64,000 bases of DNA, taken from positions 1 through 64,000 of the forward strand of contig NZ_LNSG01000004.1 of NCBI RefSeq assembly GCF_001468395.1, given 5' to 3'. Positions 26,060-35,549 of the stretch are shown here, piece by piece. The notes below the pieces were generated by a model. That model searched no databases. It was not told where the DNA came from and saw nothing but the letters and a program-made list of their open reading frames with translations. Each line of letters starts with the position of its first letter. Position 1 is the first letter of the stretch. Position numbers and translations under genes: made by a program. The stretch comes from Sphingopyxis sp. H073 (GTDB taxonomy: Bacteria; Pseudomonadota; Alphaproteobacteria; Sphingomonadales; Sphingomonadaceae).

Positions 26060-27229
26060 TCAGGCGTCTGCGCCGAAGAGGTCGCGGCTATAGACCTTGT
26101 CCTCCACATCCGCGAGGTCGCTCGTCACGCGATTGGCGATGATCACGTCGGCCTCGGCCTTGAAGGCATCGAGGTCGCGGATGACGCGCGAGTTGAACAG
26201 CCGGTCCTCCTCTATCAACGGCTCGTAGACGATGACCTCGATCCCCTTCGCCTTGACCCGCTTCATCACGCCCAGGATGCTGCTCGCTCTAAAATTGTCG
26301 GACCCGGCCTTCATCGCGAGGCGGTGAATGCCGACGACGCGCGGTTGCCGCTTGATGATCTCCGACGCGATGAAGTCCTTGCGCGTCGTGTTCGACGACA
26401 CGATCGCCGCGATCAGGTTTTGCGGCACGTCCTTGTAGTTCGCCAGCATCTGTTTCGTGTCCTTGGGCAGGCAATAGCCGCCATAGCCGAAGGACGGGTT
26501 GTTGTAGAAGCTGCCGATACGCGGGTCTAGGCACACGCCCTCGATCACCTGCCGCGAATCGACGCCGTGCGTCGCGGCATAGGTGTCGAGTTCGTTGAAG
26601 AAAGCGACGCGCATCGCAAGATAGGTGTTGGCGAAAAGCTTGATCGCCTCGGCCTCGGTGTTGCCGGTCTGGAGGAGCGGTGTAGCGGGTTCGAGCGAGG
26701 CGTCGAGCAGCAGCCGGGCGAATTTACCCGCGCGCGGATGCGTGTCGCCGACGATGATCCGCGACGGATGGAGATTGTCGTACAGCGCGCGACCTTCGCG
26801 CAGGAATTCAGGCGAAAAGACGATCGCATCGCTGCCGAGTTCCGCGCGCATCCGGTCAGTGAAACCCACCGGAATCGTCGACTTGATCACGATCAACGCC
26901 TGCGGGGCGAACTTCAGCGCGTCGGCGATCACCGCCTCGACCGTGCTGGTGTTGAAATAATTGGTGTCGGGATCATAGTCGGTGGGGGTCGCGACAATGA
27001 CGAAATCGGCACCGGCATAGGCCTCTTCGCGATCAGTCGTCGCCACCAGGTCGAGCGGCCGGGTCGCCAGATACTCCTCGATCTCGGGGTCGGCGATCGG
27101 CGAGGTCTTCGCATTGATCATCGCGACCTTGCGCGCATCGATGTCGAGCGCGACGACGCGATTGCGCTGCGCCAGCAGCACGGCGTTGGAAATTCCGACA
27201 TATCCCGTGCCGACGACGGTGATCTTCAC
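26060..27229 (-). CDS. ugd: UDP-glucose 6-dehydrogenase-type nucleotide sugar dehydrogenase
   Basis: A 389-residue dehydrogenase: NAD-binding start [20 protein letters not shown], the catalytic cysteine in [16 protein letters not shown] (about residue 250) and the C-terminal UDP-binding domain. The short single-domain layout matches UDP-glucose dehydrogenase of the Ugd type, which makes UDP-glucuronate. The likely start is GTG at 27229, giving the family N terminus; an ATG at 27283 is possible. It faces the rml operon. UDP-glucuronate could feed the polysaccharide locus through the epimerase at 35550. Confidence 0.88.
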   Translation of the reverse strand: MKITVVGTGYVGISNAVLLAQRNRVVALDIDARKVAMINAKTSPIADPEIEEYLATRPLDLVATTDREEAYAGADFVIVATPTDYDPDTNYFNTSTVEAVIADALKFAPQALIVIKSTIPVGFTDRMRAELGSDAIVFSPEFLREGRALYDNLHPSRIIVGDTHPRAGKFARLLLDASLEPATPLLQTGNTEAEAIKLFANTYLAMRVAFFNELDTYAATHGVDSRQVIEGVCLDPRIGSFYNNPSFGYGGYCLPKDTKQMLANYKDVPQNLIAAIVSSNTTRKDFIASEIIKRQPRVVGIHRLAMKAGSDNFRASSILGVMKRVKAKGIEVIVYEPLIEEDRLFNSRVIRDLDAFKAEADVIIANRVTSDLADVEDKVYSRDLFGADA

Positions 27230-27470
27230 TGATCTTGGGGGCAAGGCTTCGTCCTCTAGATGGTGCCGCGGCGTCCCTAGCAATTGCGATCCGGTCGCTC
27301 AACCGAACTCGCCGTCATCGGGTGCAATCGATATCTCGGGCTCCAATTATGCCCGATTCGTAGCAATCTGGGGCAGAAATGCCGGTGGCCAGGCCCGACT
27401 TTTCAATTGGCCTGCCATTTTCCGGACGGTAAGGCCCCCATATGGTTCCTCTAACTGGCCGGTTTTCATC

Positions 27471-28043
27471 ATGATTCCGCAATTGGTGACGCCCCGCCGT
27501 TTCGGCGACGACAGGGGATGGTTTTCGGAGACTTACCACGAGCAGCGCTTGCGCGACCTCGGGGTGACGGCAAAGTTCGTGCAGGACAACCACAGCTATT
27601 CGAAACAGGCGGGAACGATCCGCGGTATCCATTTCCAGCGCCCCCCACACGCGCAGGCGAAACTCGTTCGCTGCATCCGCGGGCAAATATTCGACGTTGC
27701 AGTCGATTTGCGCCGGGGGTCGCCGACCTTCGGCCGCTACGTCGCCGCCGAACTTTCAGCAGACAATGGGCGCCAGCTGTTCGTCCCGGTCGGATTCGGA
27801 CACGCCTTCCTGACGCTCGAGGCGGATTGCGAGGTCATCTATAAGGTGGACGACTATTATGCTCCCGAAACCGAGGGCGGCATATGCTGGAACGATCCAT
27901 CGATCGCGATCGCGTGGCCGGGGATTGACGGCGCGGAAACCTTTCCGATGCTATCCGCCAAGGATGCAGCCCTGCCCTTCCTGTCGGACGCCGATTTCGA
28001 TTTCCCCTATGACGGCACGCCGCTCGCACCATTGTACGAATAA
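27471..28043 (+). CDS. rfbC: dTDP-4-dehydrorhamnose 3,5-epimerase
   Basis: A 190-residue cupin enzyme. The family motifs are all visible: TPRRFGDDRGWFSETY, VQDNHSYSKQAGTIRGIHFQ (catalytic His in GIHFQ), VVDLR-like FDVAVDLRRGSPTFG, FVPVGFGHAFLTL and YKVDDYYAPETEGGICWNDP. It converts dTDP-4-keto-6-deoxyglucose to the L-rhamnose epimer. The ATG at 27471 gives the usual start; the frame is open further upstream without family similarity. First gene of rmlCBDA. Confidence 0.94.
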   Translation: MIPQLVTPRRFGDDRGWFSETYHEQRLRDLGVTAKFVQDNHSYSKQAGTIRGIHFQRPPHAQAKLVRCIRGQIFDVAVDLRRGSPTFGRYVAAELSADNGRQLFVPVGFGHAFLTLEADCEVIYKVDDYYAPETEGGICWNDPSIAIAWPGIDGAETFPMLSAKDAALPFLSDADFDFPYDGTPLAPLYE

Positions 28044-28058
28044 GGAACACGCACGGGC

Positions 28059-29132
28059 ATGACTGCTTCCAAGACCATATTGATCACCGGCGGCGCCGGC
28101 TTCATCGGCTCGGCGCTCGCGCGGCACCTGATCGAGGAGAGCGGCCATAGGGTCGTCGTGCTCGATGCGCTGACTTATGCGGGCAACCTGTCATCGCTCG
28201 CGCCGGTCAGCGGCAGCGACCGCTTCCGTTTCGTGCGCGGCGACATATGTGACCGCGCGCTCGTCGAAAGTCTGATCGCGGACGTGCGACCCGACATCAT
28301 CGCCCACCTCGCCGCCGAAAGCCATGTCGACCGGTCGATCGACGGCCCTGCGGCCTTCATCGAGACCAACATCGTCGGCACCTTCACCATGCTGTCGGCG
28401 GCAACCGATTACTGGCGCGCTCTTCCCGATCCAGACAAGGCCGGCTTCCGCTTCCACCACATCTCAACCGACGAAGTGTTCGGCGCGCTCGGCGACGAGG
28501 GCTTCTTCACCGAGACCTCGCCCTATGACCCGCGCTCGCCCTATTCGGCGTCGAAGGCGGGGTCGGACCATCTCGTCTCCGCGTGGCACCACACCTATGG
28601 CCTGCCGACGCTCGTCACCAATTGCTCGAACAATTACGGGCCCTATCATTTCCCCGAAAAGCTGATCCCGCTGATAATCATCAAATGCATCGCCGGCGAG
28701 CCGTTGCCGGTTTACGGGCGCGGCGACAATATCCGCGACTGGCTGTTCGTCGACGACCATGTCCGCGCGCTGCGCACCGTGTTCGAAAAGGGCGTCGCGG
28801 GCGAAAGCTATATGGTCGGCGGCAACAACGAACGCACCAATTTGCAGGTGGTCGAGGTCATCTGCGACACGCTCGACGGCATCGAACCGCGCGCCGACGG
28901 CCGCAGCTACCGGGAGCAGATCAGCTTCGTCGCCGACCGGCCGGGACATGATTTTCGCTATGCCATCGACGCGGGCAAGCTGCAGTCGGAGCTCGGCTGG
29001 GCGCCGCGCGAGAATTTCGAGAGCGGCATGGCGCGGACGATCCGCTGGTATCTCGACAATCGCGACTGGTGGCAGGACATATTGTCGGGCCGCTATCGGG
29101 GCGAGCGCCTGGGAATCGCGAAGTCCGCCTGA
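28059..29132 (+). CDS. rfbB: dTDP-glucose 4,6-dehydratase
   Basis: A 357-residue short-chain dehydrogenase: NAD site [21 protein letters not shown], the catalytic Thr-Asp-Glu in HISTDEVFG (about residue 133) and the Tyr-Lys pair in [13 protein letters not shown]. The sequence [19 protein letters not shown] is diagnostic of RmlB. It makes dTDP-4-keto-6-deoxyglucose. It starts 15 bases after rfbC, and its stop overlaps the rfbD start. Confidence 0.96.
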   Translation: MTASKTILITGGAGFIGSALARHLIEESGHRVVVLDALTYAGNLSSLAPVSGSDRFRFVRGDICDRALVESLIADVRPDIIAHLAAESHVDRSIDGPAAFIETNIVGTFTMLSAATDYWRALPDPDKAGFRFHHISTDEVFGALGDEGFFTETSPYDPRSPYSASKAGSDHLVSAWHHTYGLPTLVTNCSNNYGPYHFPEKLIPLIIIKCIAGEPLPVYGRGDNIRDWLFVDDHVRALRTVFEKGVAGESYMVGGNNERTNLQVVEVICDTLDGIEPRADGRSYREQISFVADRPGHDFRYAIDAGKLQSELGWAPRENFESGMARTIRWYLDNRDWWQDILSGRYRGERLGIAKSA

Positions 29133-30007
29133 TGCTGGACTTGCCGCTGCTGATCACCGGAGCCAATGGGCAGGTCGGAGGCGCGGCCGCGCGGTTGGCG
29201 CGCGAGCGCGGTATCGCGTGCGAAACACCGTCGCGCGCCGCGCTGGACCTGGCCGACGCGGCGTCGATCCACCGCTACATGGACGGCAGGCGCTGGCGCG
29301 CCATACTGAACTGCGCCGCCTATACCGCGGTCGATCGCGCCGAGAGCGAGCCCGAGCTGGCCCACGCCGTCAACGCGGTAGCCCCGGGCATTCTCGCCGA
29401 CCACGCCGCCCGGCAGGACTGTCCGATCGTCCATGTCTCGACCGATTATGTCTTCGACGGCACCAAGGCCGAGCCCTATGTCGAAACCGACCCCGTCGCG
29501 CCGCTCGGCGTTTATGGCGCGTCAAAAGCAGCGGGTGAGGATGCGGTGCGCGCCGCCGCGCCCGTCACGCATGTCATCGTCCGCACCGCCTGGGTGTTGA
29601 GCGCCGGCGGCGCCAATTTCCTCAACACGATGCTGCGCCTGGGCGCCGAGCGCGACCAGCTGGGCGTCGTCGCCGACCAGCATGGCTGCCCGACCAACGC
29701 CGACGACCTCGCCGACGCGCTGCTCGCGATGCTGGACAGGGATCGCGCCCCCGGAACCTGGCACGCGGTCAACGGCGGCGAGACGACATGGCATGGCCTC
29801 GCCTGCCATATCTTCGGTCGCGCCGCCGCCGCCGGGCTCAAGGTGCCCGAGGTCCGCGCGATCGCGACCGCCGACTATCCGACGCCCGCGCGTCGGCCGG
29901 CGAACAGCCGGCTCGCGACCGGAAAATTGCACGATGATTTTGGCCTGACGCTGCGCCCATGGCAGGATGCGGTCGACGCGATCCTGGCCGAGCGGCTGGC
30001 ACGATAG
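29132..30007 (+). CDS. rfbD: dTDP-4-dehydrorhamnose reductase
   Basis: A 291-residue reductase from the ATG at 29132, which overlaps the rfbB stop (TGATG). The motifs LLITGANGQVG, NCAAYTAVDRAE, VHVSTDYVFDG and YGASKAAGE (Tyr-Lys) and the C-terminal PTPARRPANSRL are those of RmlD. It completes dTDP-L-rhamnose with NADPH. No anomaly seen. Confidence 0.95.
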   Translation: MLDLPLLITGANGQVGGAAARLARERGIACETPSRAALDLADAASIHRYMDGRRWRAILNCAAYTAVDRAESEPELAHAVNAVAPGILADHAARQDCPIVHVSTDYVFDGTKAEPYVETDPVAPLGVYGASKAAGEDAVRAAAPVTHVIVRTAWVLSAGGANFLNTMLRLGAERDQLGVVADQHGCPTNADDLADALLAMLDRDRAPGTWHAVNGGETTWHGLACHIFGRAAAAGLKVPEVRAIATADYPTPARRPANSRLATGKLHDDFGLTLRPWQDAVDAILAERLAR

Positions 30008-30019
30008 GGGGAAGACAAG

Positions 30020-30883
30020 ATGCGCGGAATCATTCTGGCCGGCGGATCGGGAACGCGGCTTCACCCGGCGACGCTCGCGATCAACAAGCAGCTCCTGCCG
30101 GTCTATGACAAGCCGATGATCTATTATCCGCTGTCGACGCTGATGCTCGCCGGCATTCGCGAGATATTGATCATCTCGTCGCCCGAATATCTCGACAATT
30201 ACCGCCGCCTGTTCGGCGACGGCAGCGACCTCGGCCTCGCGATCGAATATGCGCTGCAACCGCGCCCCGAAGGGCTCGCGCAGGCGTTCCATATCGGGGC
30301 CGACTTCATCGGCGACCAGTCGGCGGCGCTCGTCCTCGGCGACAACATCTTCTTCGGTGCCGGTTTCCAGAAACTGCTCGCGAATGCCCGCGACCGGCAG
30401 CAGGCGGCCACCGTCTTCGCCTATCAGGTCGCCGACGCCCGCGCTTATGGCGTCGTCGAGCTCGACGACGACGGCCGCGCGCTCAGCATCGAAGAAAAGC
30501 CGGCGCAACCGCGATCGAACTTTGCCGTCACCGGCCTCTATTTCTATGACAACCGGGTCGTCGACCTCGCGCGGCAGATCCGTCCCTCGGCACGCGGCGA
30601 ACTTGAAATCACCGACCTCAACCGCCTCTATATGGAGGCAGGCGACCTTTATGTCGAACAGATGGGGCGCGGCTATGCCTGGCTCGACACCGGCACCCAC
30701 GACAGCCTGGTCGAGGCATCCGAATTCGTTCGCGTTGTCCAGAAGCGCACAGGCCAGATGATCGGCTGTCTCGAGGAAATCGCCTACAGGCAGGGCTTCA
30801 TCGATCGCGACCAGCTGATCGAACGCGGCAAATTCTTCGCGAAAACGACCTACGGCCAGTATCTGCTCGAGCTCTCCGAATAA
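30020..30883 (+). CDS. rfbA: glucose-1-phosphate thymidylyltransferase
   Basis: A 287-residue nucleotidyltransferase. The NTP site [36 protein letters not shown] is nearly identical to RmlA from other bacteria. [19 protein letters not shown] and [13 protein letters not shown] also match. It makes dTDP-glucose, the first step of the pathway encoded here. It ends nine bases before the convergent SelO gene. Confidence 0.96.
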   Translation: MRGIILAGGSGTRLHPATLAINKQLLPVYDKPMIYYPLSTLMLAGIREILIISSPEYLDNYRRLFGDGSDLGLAIEYALQPRPEGLAQAFHIGADFIGDQSAALVLGDNIFFGAGFQKLLANARDRQQAATVFAYQVADARAYGVVELDDDGRALSIEEKPAQPRSNFAVTGLYFYDNRVVDLARQIRPSARGELEITDLNRLYMEAGDLYVEQMGRGYAWLDTGTHDSLVEASEFVRVVQKRTGQMIGCLEEIAYRQGFIDRDQLIERGKFFAKTTYGQYLLELSE

Positions 30884-30892
30884 GCCTCCGCC

Positions 30893-32353
30893 TCAAGTAC
30901 CGCAAAAGGTCTTGTATGGGCCGAACTCGGCTGGCGCCGGCGCCTCGAACAGCGACCATTCGGGACGGCGCGCATAGGGGTGGCGCACCACTTCCAGCAA
31001 TTCGGACCATGGCGCAAGATCGCCCGCCTCCGCCGCGCCGAGCGCCGCCTCGATCAGATGATTGCGCGGGATATAGAGCGGGTTCTCGCGGTCCATCGCG
31101 TCGGCGCGGTCGAGCGGGCTGCCGCCGCCCTCGATCCGTTCCCACCATTCGGCGATCCATGGCGCCATCGCATCGGAGGCTGGAAGAAGCCCCTCCAGCG
31201 CCCTGCCCTCGCCGCGCAGCAGCATCGCGAGCGCGCGAAAGAAGGAGGTGAAATCGATCCTATGCTCCTCGAGCCGGTCGAACAGCGCGTCGATCAACGC
31301 GCCATCGTCGGCGGCGATGCCCTCCAGCCCCAGCTTCGCGCGCATCCGCGCGTGCCATTCGGCGCGAAAGCGCTCGGGGATCGCGTCAACCAGCTGTTTC
31401 GCGCGTTCGACATCGTCGGGGTCGACCGCGTGGATTGCAGGCAGCAGCGCTTCGGCGAAGCGCGCCATGTTCCAGTGCATGATCTGGGGCTGGCGGCCAT
31501 AGGCATAGCGGCCGTTCGCGTCGATCGAACTGAACACGGTGTTGACCGAGAAACGGTCCATGAAGGCGCAGGGCCCGTAGTCGATCGTCTCGCCGCTGAT
31601 CGCGACATTGTCGGTGTTCATCACCCCGTGGATGAAGCCGACGCCGAGCCAGCGCGCGACCAGATTGCATTGCAAGCCGATCACCCGGTCGAGCAGCGCG
31701 AGATGGGGGTTTGGCGCAGCGCCCAGGTCAGGAAAATGCCGCCGAACGCTGTAGTCGGAGAGTTGCACGACATGGTCGACACCGAAGTGCGCGGCGAAGA
31801 ACTGGAAGGTGCCGACGCGGATATGGCTGCTCGCGACGCGCGTCAGCACTGCACCCGGATGCGCCTGCTCGCGCTGCACGCGGTCCCCGGTTGCGACCGC
31901 GGCGAGCGACCGGGTGGTCGGGACGCCCATCGCGGCCATCGCCTCGGATATCAGGAATTCGCGCAGCACCGGTCCGACCGCGGCCTTGCCGTCGCCGTTG
32001 CGCGAAAAGGGCGTCGGTCCCGACCCCTTGAGCTGGATATCGAAGCGCGCGCCATCGGGCGCGACCAGCTCACCGAGCAACAGCGCGCGCCCGTCGCCGA
32101 GTTGTGGCGAGAAATGGCCGAACTGGTGCCCGGCATAAGCGAGCGCGAGCGGGTTGGCGCCGCCGGGCATCTCCTCGCCCGAAAAGAGCCGCGCGAGTTG
32201 ATCATCGCTCGCGTCGGAGACGTCGATACCGAGCCGGTCGGCGAGCGGCCGATTGAAAACCAGCAGCCGCGGCGCCGATGGCTTCGCGGCTTCGGCGGGG
32301 GCGTAGAAGCCTTCCATGGAATCGTGAAAACTATTGTCGAACGCAATATCCAT
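30893..32353 (-). CDS. selO: SelO/YdiU-type protein adenylyltransferase
   Basis: A 486-residue pseudokinase-fold enzyme that transfers AMP to proteins. Features seen are YAGHQFGHFSPQLGDGRALLLGE, LKGSGPTPFSRNGDGKAAVGPVLREFLISEAM (ATP-binding lysine region) and IGLQCNLVARWLGVGFIHGVMNTDNVAISGETIDYGPCAFMD (catalytic region with Asn and Asp). It ends in KTFCGT, with the Cys where some SelO proteins have selenocysteine. The ATG at 32353 (MDIAFDNSFHDSM) is preferred. It is linked to redox stress in homologues. No tie to the neighbours is evident. Confidence 0.93.
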   Translation of the reverse strand: MDIAFDNSFHDSMEGFYAPAEAAKPSAPRLLVFNRPLADRLGIDVSDASDDQLARLFSGEEMPGGANPLALAYAGHQFGHFSPQLGDGRALLLGELVAPDGARFDIQLKGSGPTPFSRNGDGKAAVGPVLREFLISEAMAAMGVPTTRSLAAVATGDRVQREQAHPGAVLTRVASSHIRVGTFQFFAAHFGVDHVVQLSDYSVRRHFPDLGAAPNPHLALLDRVIGLQCNLVARWLGVGFIHGVMNTDNVAISGETIDYGPCAFMDRFSVNTVFSSIDANGRYAYGRQPQIMHWNMARFAEALLPAIHAVDPDDVERAKQLVDAIPERFRAEWHARMRAKLGLEGIAADDGALIDALFDRLEEHRIDFTSFFRALAMLLRGEGRALEGLLPASDAMAPWIAEWWERIEGGGSPLDRADAMDRENPLYIPRNHLIEAALGAAEAGDLAPWSELLEVVRHPYARRPEWSLFEAPAPAEFGPYKTFCGT

Positions 32354-32428
32354 GGCGCCTTGTCGAGCGTTGACGTCCCGAATGCAAGTGGCCGGGCGGC
32401 ACCTCATGCAGCCCGGCCAGCCTGGCCG

Positions 32429-33577
32429 TCAGCCGTCGATATCGAGGCCGAGCGCGAGACGTCCCGCAAGCTCGAGCTGCGCTGGCTCCTGCAACGGATG
32501 GAAGCGCGCGCCCTGGATGTCGCGGAAGGCACGCTCGATCGGCGACTTGCGATAGAAGGCGCCGCCGCCCCCCACTTCGAGCGCCAACTCCACGGTGCGG
32601 ATCGCGGCGCGACCCGCGACGGTCCGACCGGTCATCACGCGGCTCGTGGTCTCGGGGCCCGGCTGCGCGGTCGCGGCGGTCGCTATCATCGCGGCGAGCG
32701 CGGTCTCGGCGGTCCAGACCGCATTCTGCATCTCGCCGGTCAGCGAGACCAATCCCGCATTCGCCGGTTTCTTCCGCGCCATCTCCAGCGCCGCGTCGCG
32801 TGCGCCTTCGGCAACGCCCAGATAGGCCGAATAGATCAGCGGGAAGGCGATCATGCTGATGATGTGGAACAGCGGATGCCATTTGCCCTGCGGGCGGCGG
32901 CCCGACACCGCCGCGTCGGCGACGAACACCGCCTTCAGCTCGACATCGTGCGATCCGGTGCCGCGCATCCCCATCGTGTCCCAGGTGTCGAGGATCGTTA
33001 CCCCTTCGGCCGAAAAGGGAATGGCGAAATGCAGGACCGTCGCGCCCGCTTCGGGATCGTCATAGACCGCGCTCGTCATCAGCAGACTGCCGGCTTGGCA
33101 CCCGCTCGAAAAGACCTTGCGCGCGTCGATCCGGAAGCCGCCCTCGACCTTCGTCGCGGTCCCCGCCCCCTGCAGCCAGTCCGATCCGCCGCTCGACACG
33201 AGCACGAGATTCTCGGCCGCAACGCGCCGCAGCAGCCCATCGGTCGGCGCCTGTGTATGCTGCCAGCGCCACGCCGCGACCGCGACCTGATGACAGTGCA
33301 TCGAAAAGGCGAGCGCGGTCGATCCGCACGCCCGGCCGATCCGCCGCACCACGCCGCACAGCGTCGCGTGGTCCATCCCGTCGCCGCCAAGCTCGACGGG
33401 CACCGCCGCGCCGATCAGCCCCGATTCGCGGAGCAGGTCGTAATTCTCGGCGACAAAACTGCCATCGCGATCGTGCGCGGCCGCGGTCTCCCCGATCTTC
33501 GCGGCGATCCGGTCCGCGATGCCATACCAATATTCCGGGGTCTTTTCTTCAGTCGCTACCAACATGTTCATCTCCAT
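32429..33577 (-). CDS. acyl-CoA dehydrogenase-family protein
   Basis: A protein of about 382 residues with the acyl-CoA dehydrogenase fold: helical N terminus (IADRIAAKIGETAAAHDRDGSFVAENYDLLRESGLIGAAVPVELGG), a beta domain (VEGGFRIDARKVFSSGCQAG) and a C-terminal helical domain ending FYRKSPIERAFRDIQGARFHP. The tail resembles the branch that includes flavin-dependent monooxygenases and related dehydrogenases, so the reaction is uncertain. Three ATG codons at 33577, 33571 and 33565 compete. The first follows AAGGGA at good spacing, while the third has GGAG five bases before it. It is divergent from an HxlR regulator, its probable controller. Confidence 0.85.
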   Translation of the reverse strand: MEMNMLVATEEKTPEYWYGIADRIAAKIGETAAAHDRDGSFVAENYDLLRESGLIGAAVPVELGGDGMDHATLCGVVRRIGRACGSTALAFSMHCHQVAVAAWRWQHTQAPTDGLLRRVAAENLVLVSSGGSDWLQGAGTATKVEGGFRIDARKVFSSGCQAGSLLMTSAVYDDPEAGATVLHFAIPFSAEGVTILDTWDTMGMRGTGSHDVELKAVFVADAAVSGRRPQGKWHPLFHIISMIAFPLIYSAYLGVAEGARDAALEMARKKPANAGLVSLTGEMQNAVWTAETALAAMIATAATAQPGPETTSRVMTGRTVAGRAAIRTVELALEVGGGGAFYRKSPIERAFRDIQGARFHPLQEPAQLELAGRLALGLDIDG

Positions 33578-33631
33578 GAATGTCCCTTGATGGCGACGGG
33601 TAATGACGGCTCGCGGCGATCGGAGATAGTT

Positions 33632-33665
33632 CAGGAACTGAATCGCCCCCGGTACAGAAACTGAA
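33632..33665. promoter_or_regulatory. 11-bp direct repeat, candidate HxlR operator
   Basis: CAGGAACTGAA (33632-33642) and CAGAAACTGAA (33655-33665) differ by one base and start 23 bp apart, about two helical turns. The first is also part of an inverted repeat AGTTC-AG-GAACT (33628-33639). They lie in the 139-bp gap between the acyl-CoA dehydrogenase-like gene and the HxlR gene, where this regulator class usually binds. Confidence 0.55.
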
Positions 33666-33716
33666 CTCGCGCCGAACACGACTCCTGCGATATGATGCGT
33701 ACAGGAGGAGCATAGC

Positions 33717-34427
33717 ATGGCGAACGCCAGTTACGGTCAATTCTGTCCGGTCGCGATGGCGGCCGAGATATTGTGCACGCGCTGGACGATCGTGCTGGTC
33801 CGCGAACTGGCCGCAGGTTCCACGCGTTTCAACGACTTGCGCCGCGGCGTCCCGCGCATGTCGCCCGCGCTGCTGTCGCAGCGGCTGAAGGATCTGGAGG
33901 CGGCGGGGATCGTCCACCGCACGCCGGTCCATGGGGAATCGGGTGTGTTCGAATATCGCCTGACCCGCGCCGGACAGGAGCTCGCGCCGGTGGTCGAGGC
34001 GTTCGGTATCTGGGGCAAGCGCTGGATCGACGGCGACCTCTCGCTCGAGAAGCTCGATGTGCAGCTTCTGATGTGGGACATGCGCCGCGGGCTCGTCCTC
34101 GATCCGATGCCCGACCGCAAGACGATCGTCCAGTTCCGCTACACCGACCTTCCCGCCGACCGCCGTTCATGGTGGCTCGTCGTCGAGCCCGGCGCCGAAA
34201 CCGAGCTCTGCTCGGTCGATCCGGGCCACGACGTCGACCTTTATGCCGCCACCGACCTGCGCACGATGACCGCGATCTGGATGGGCTATGATTCGGTTGC
34301 GGCGGCCACGGCCGATCGGCGCCTCCTGCTCACTGGTGACGACGGACTGACTGCCAGCATCGAGGCATGGCTCGGTCTCAGCCCCTTTGCCAAGACCCGT
34401 CCGGTCGAGGTCATCGCTGCGGGCTGA
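33717..34427 (+). CDS. HxlR-family transcriptional regulator with C-terminal ligand-like domain
   Basis: A 236-residue protein. Residues 1-105 are an HxlR winged helix (GQFCPVAMAAEILCTRWTIVLVRELAAGSTRFNDLRRGVPRMSPALLSQRLKDLE) with the conserved Cys at 10 and another at 20. Residues 110-230 form a second domain that resembles the SCP2-like sterol-binding fold seen in longer HxlR members. It probably senses a lipid or electrophile and controls itself and the divergent acyl-CoA dehydrogenase-like gene. It starts with ATG 33717 after AGGAGG-like CAGGAGGAGC. Confidence 0.85.
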   Translation: MANASYGQFCPVAMAAEILCTRWTIVLVRELAAGSTRFNDLRRGVPRMSPALLSQRLKDLEAAGIVHRTPVHGESGVFEYRLTRAGQELAPVVEAFGIWGKRWIDGDLSLEKLDVQLLMWDMRRGLVLDPMPDRKTIVQFRYTDLPADRRSWWLVVEPGAETELCSVDPGHDVDLYAATDLRTMTAIWMGYDSVAAATADRRLLLTGDDGLTASIEAWLGLSPFAKTRPVEVIAAG

Positions 34428-34521
34428 CGCCGGCGATCTTCATCTTTTCGTGTTCTTTGAGCTATATGGGCGGCGCTCGAAGGATCGGCAGCAAAACACG
34501 GGCGCATCGAAAGGAACGTGA

Positions 34522-35547
34522 ATGAAGGTGTTCGTAACCGGCGGGGCTGGCTATATCGGCAGCCACACGCTGGTCCAGTTGCTCGCCGCCGGGCACGACG
34601 TCTGCGTCTTCGACAATTATTGCAACAGTTCGCCGGTCGCCCTCGCGCGCGTCCGTCAGCTGACCAATCGCGACGTCGCCATGGTGGAGGGCGATATCCG
34701 CGACGCCGACGCCCTGACCGCCGCACTGGTCGATTTCGCGCCGGACGCCGTCATTCACTTCGCGGGGCTGAAGGCGGTCGGCGAATCGAACGAAAAGCCG
34801 CTTCTCTATTACCAGACCAACGTCACTGGTTCGACCAATCTGCTGGCGGCGATGGATGCCGCAAACTGTCGGCGCATCGTCTTCTCCTCGTCCGCCACCG
34901 TTTACGGCGAAGCGCAATATCTGCCCTTCGACGAAGAACATCCGATCGGTCCGACCAATCCTTATGGGCGCACCAAGGCAATGGTCGAGGGGATCATCAG
35001 CGACTGGGTCCGCGCGACGCCCGACGCCTCGGCGGTTCTGCTCCGCTACTTCAACCCCGTCGGTGCGCATGAATCGGGCAGGATCGGGGAGGATCCGCAG
35101 GGCATTCCCAACAATCTCATGCCGTTCGTTGCGCAGGTTGCCGTCGGTCGGCGCGCAAAACTCTCGATCTTCGGCGACGACTATGACACGCGCGACGGCA
35201 CCGGCGAGCGCGACTATATCCATGTCGTCGACCTCGCCGACGCGCATCTGGCGGCGCTCGACTACACCGGCCGCGCGATGGGGTGCGAGGCGATCAACGT
35301 CGGCACCGGGCAGGGCGTAACGGTCAAGGAACTCGTCGTCGCCTATCGGCGAGCGAGCGGCCGGCCCATTCCTTTGGAGATCGTCCCCCGCCGTCCCGGC
35401 GACGTCGCCAGAAGCTACGCCGCGACCGCCAAAGCCGAAAAGCTGCTGCACTGGCGCGCGGCGCTCGACGTCAACGCGATGTGCGCCTCCTCATGGCGCT
35501 GGCAGTCGGACAATCCGCAGGGTTATCCCATGGCAGGCGAGGTCTGA
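34522..35547 (+). CDS. galE: UDP-glucose 4-epimerase
   Basis: A 341-residue short-chain epimerase. It has FVTGGAGYIGSHTLVQLLAAGHDVCVFDNYCNSS, the catalytic Ser-Tyr-Lys in SSSATVYGE and NPYGRTKAMVE, and the GalE-typical RYFNPVGAHESGRIGEDP and GTGERDYIHVVDLADAH. It interconverts UDP-glucose and UDP-galactose, a precursor for the polysaccharide. First gene of the polysaccharide locus and two bases from the next. Confidence 0.95.
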   Translation: MKVFVTGGAGYIGSHTLVQLLAAGHDVCVFDNYCNSSPVALARVRQLTNRDVAMVEGDIRDADALTAALVDFAPDAVIHFAGLKAVGESNEKPLLYYQTNVTGSTNLLAAMDAANCRRIVFSSSATVYGEAQYLPFDEEHPIGPTNPYGRTKAMVEGIISDWVRATPDASAVLLRYFNPVGAHESGRIGEDPQGIPNNLMPFVAQVAVGRRAKLSIFGDDYDTRDGTGERDYIHVVDLADAHLAALDYTGRAMGCEAINVGTGQGVTVKELVVAYRRASGRPIPLEIVPRRPGDVARSYAATAKAEKLLHWRAALDVNAMCASSWRWQSDNPQGYPMAGEV

Positions 35548-35549
35548 CC

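Noticed and set aside
30980-33664. 894-codon open frame on the plus strand
   Set aside because: It lies antisense to selO and the acyl-CoA dehydrogenase-like gene, with Arg-rich translation and no family motif.
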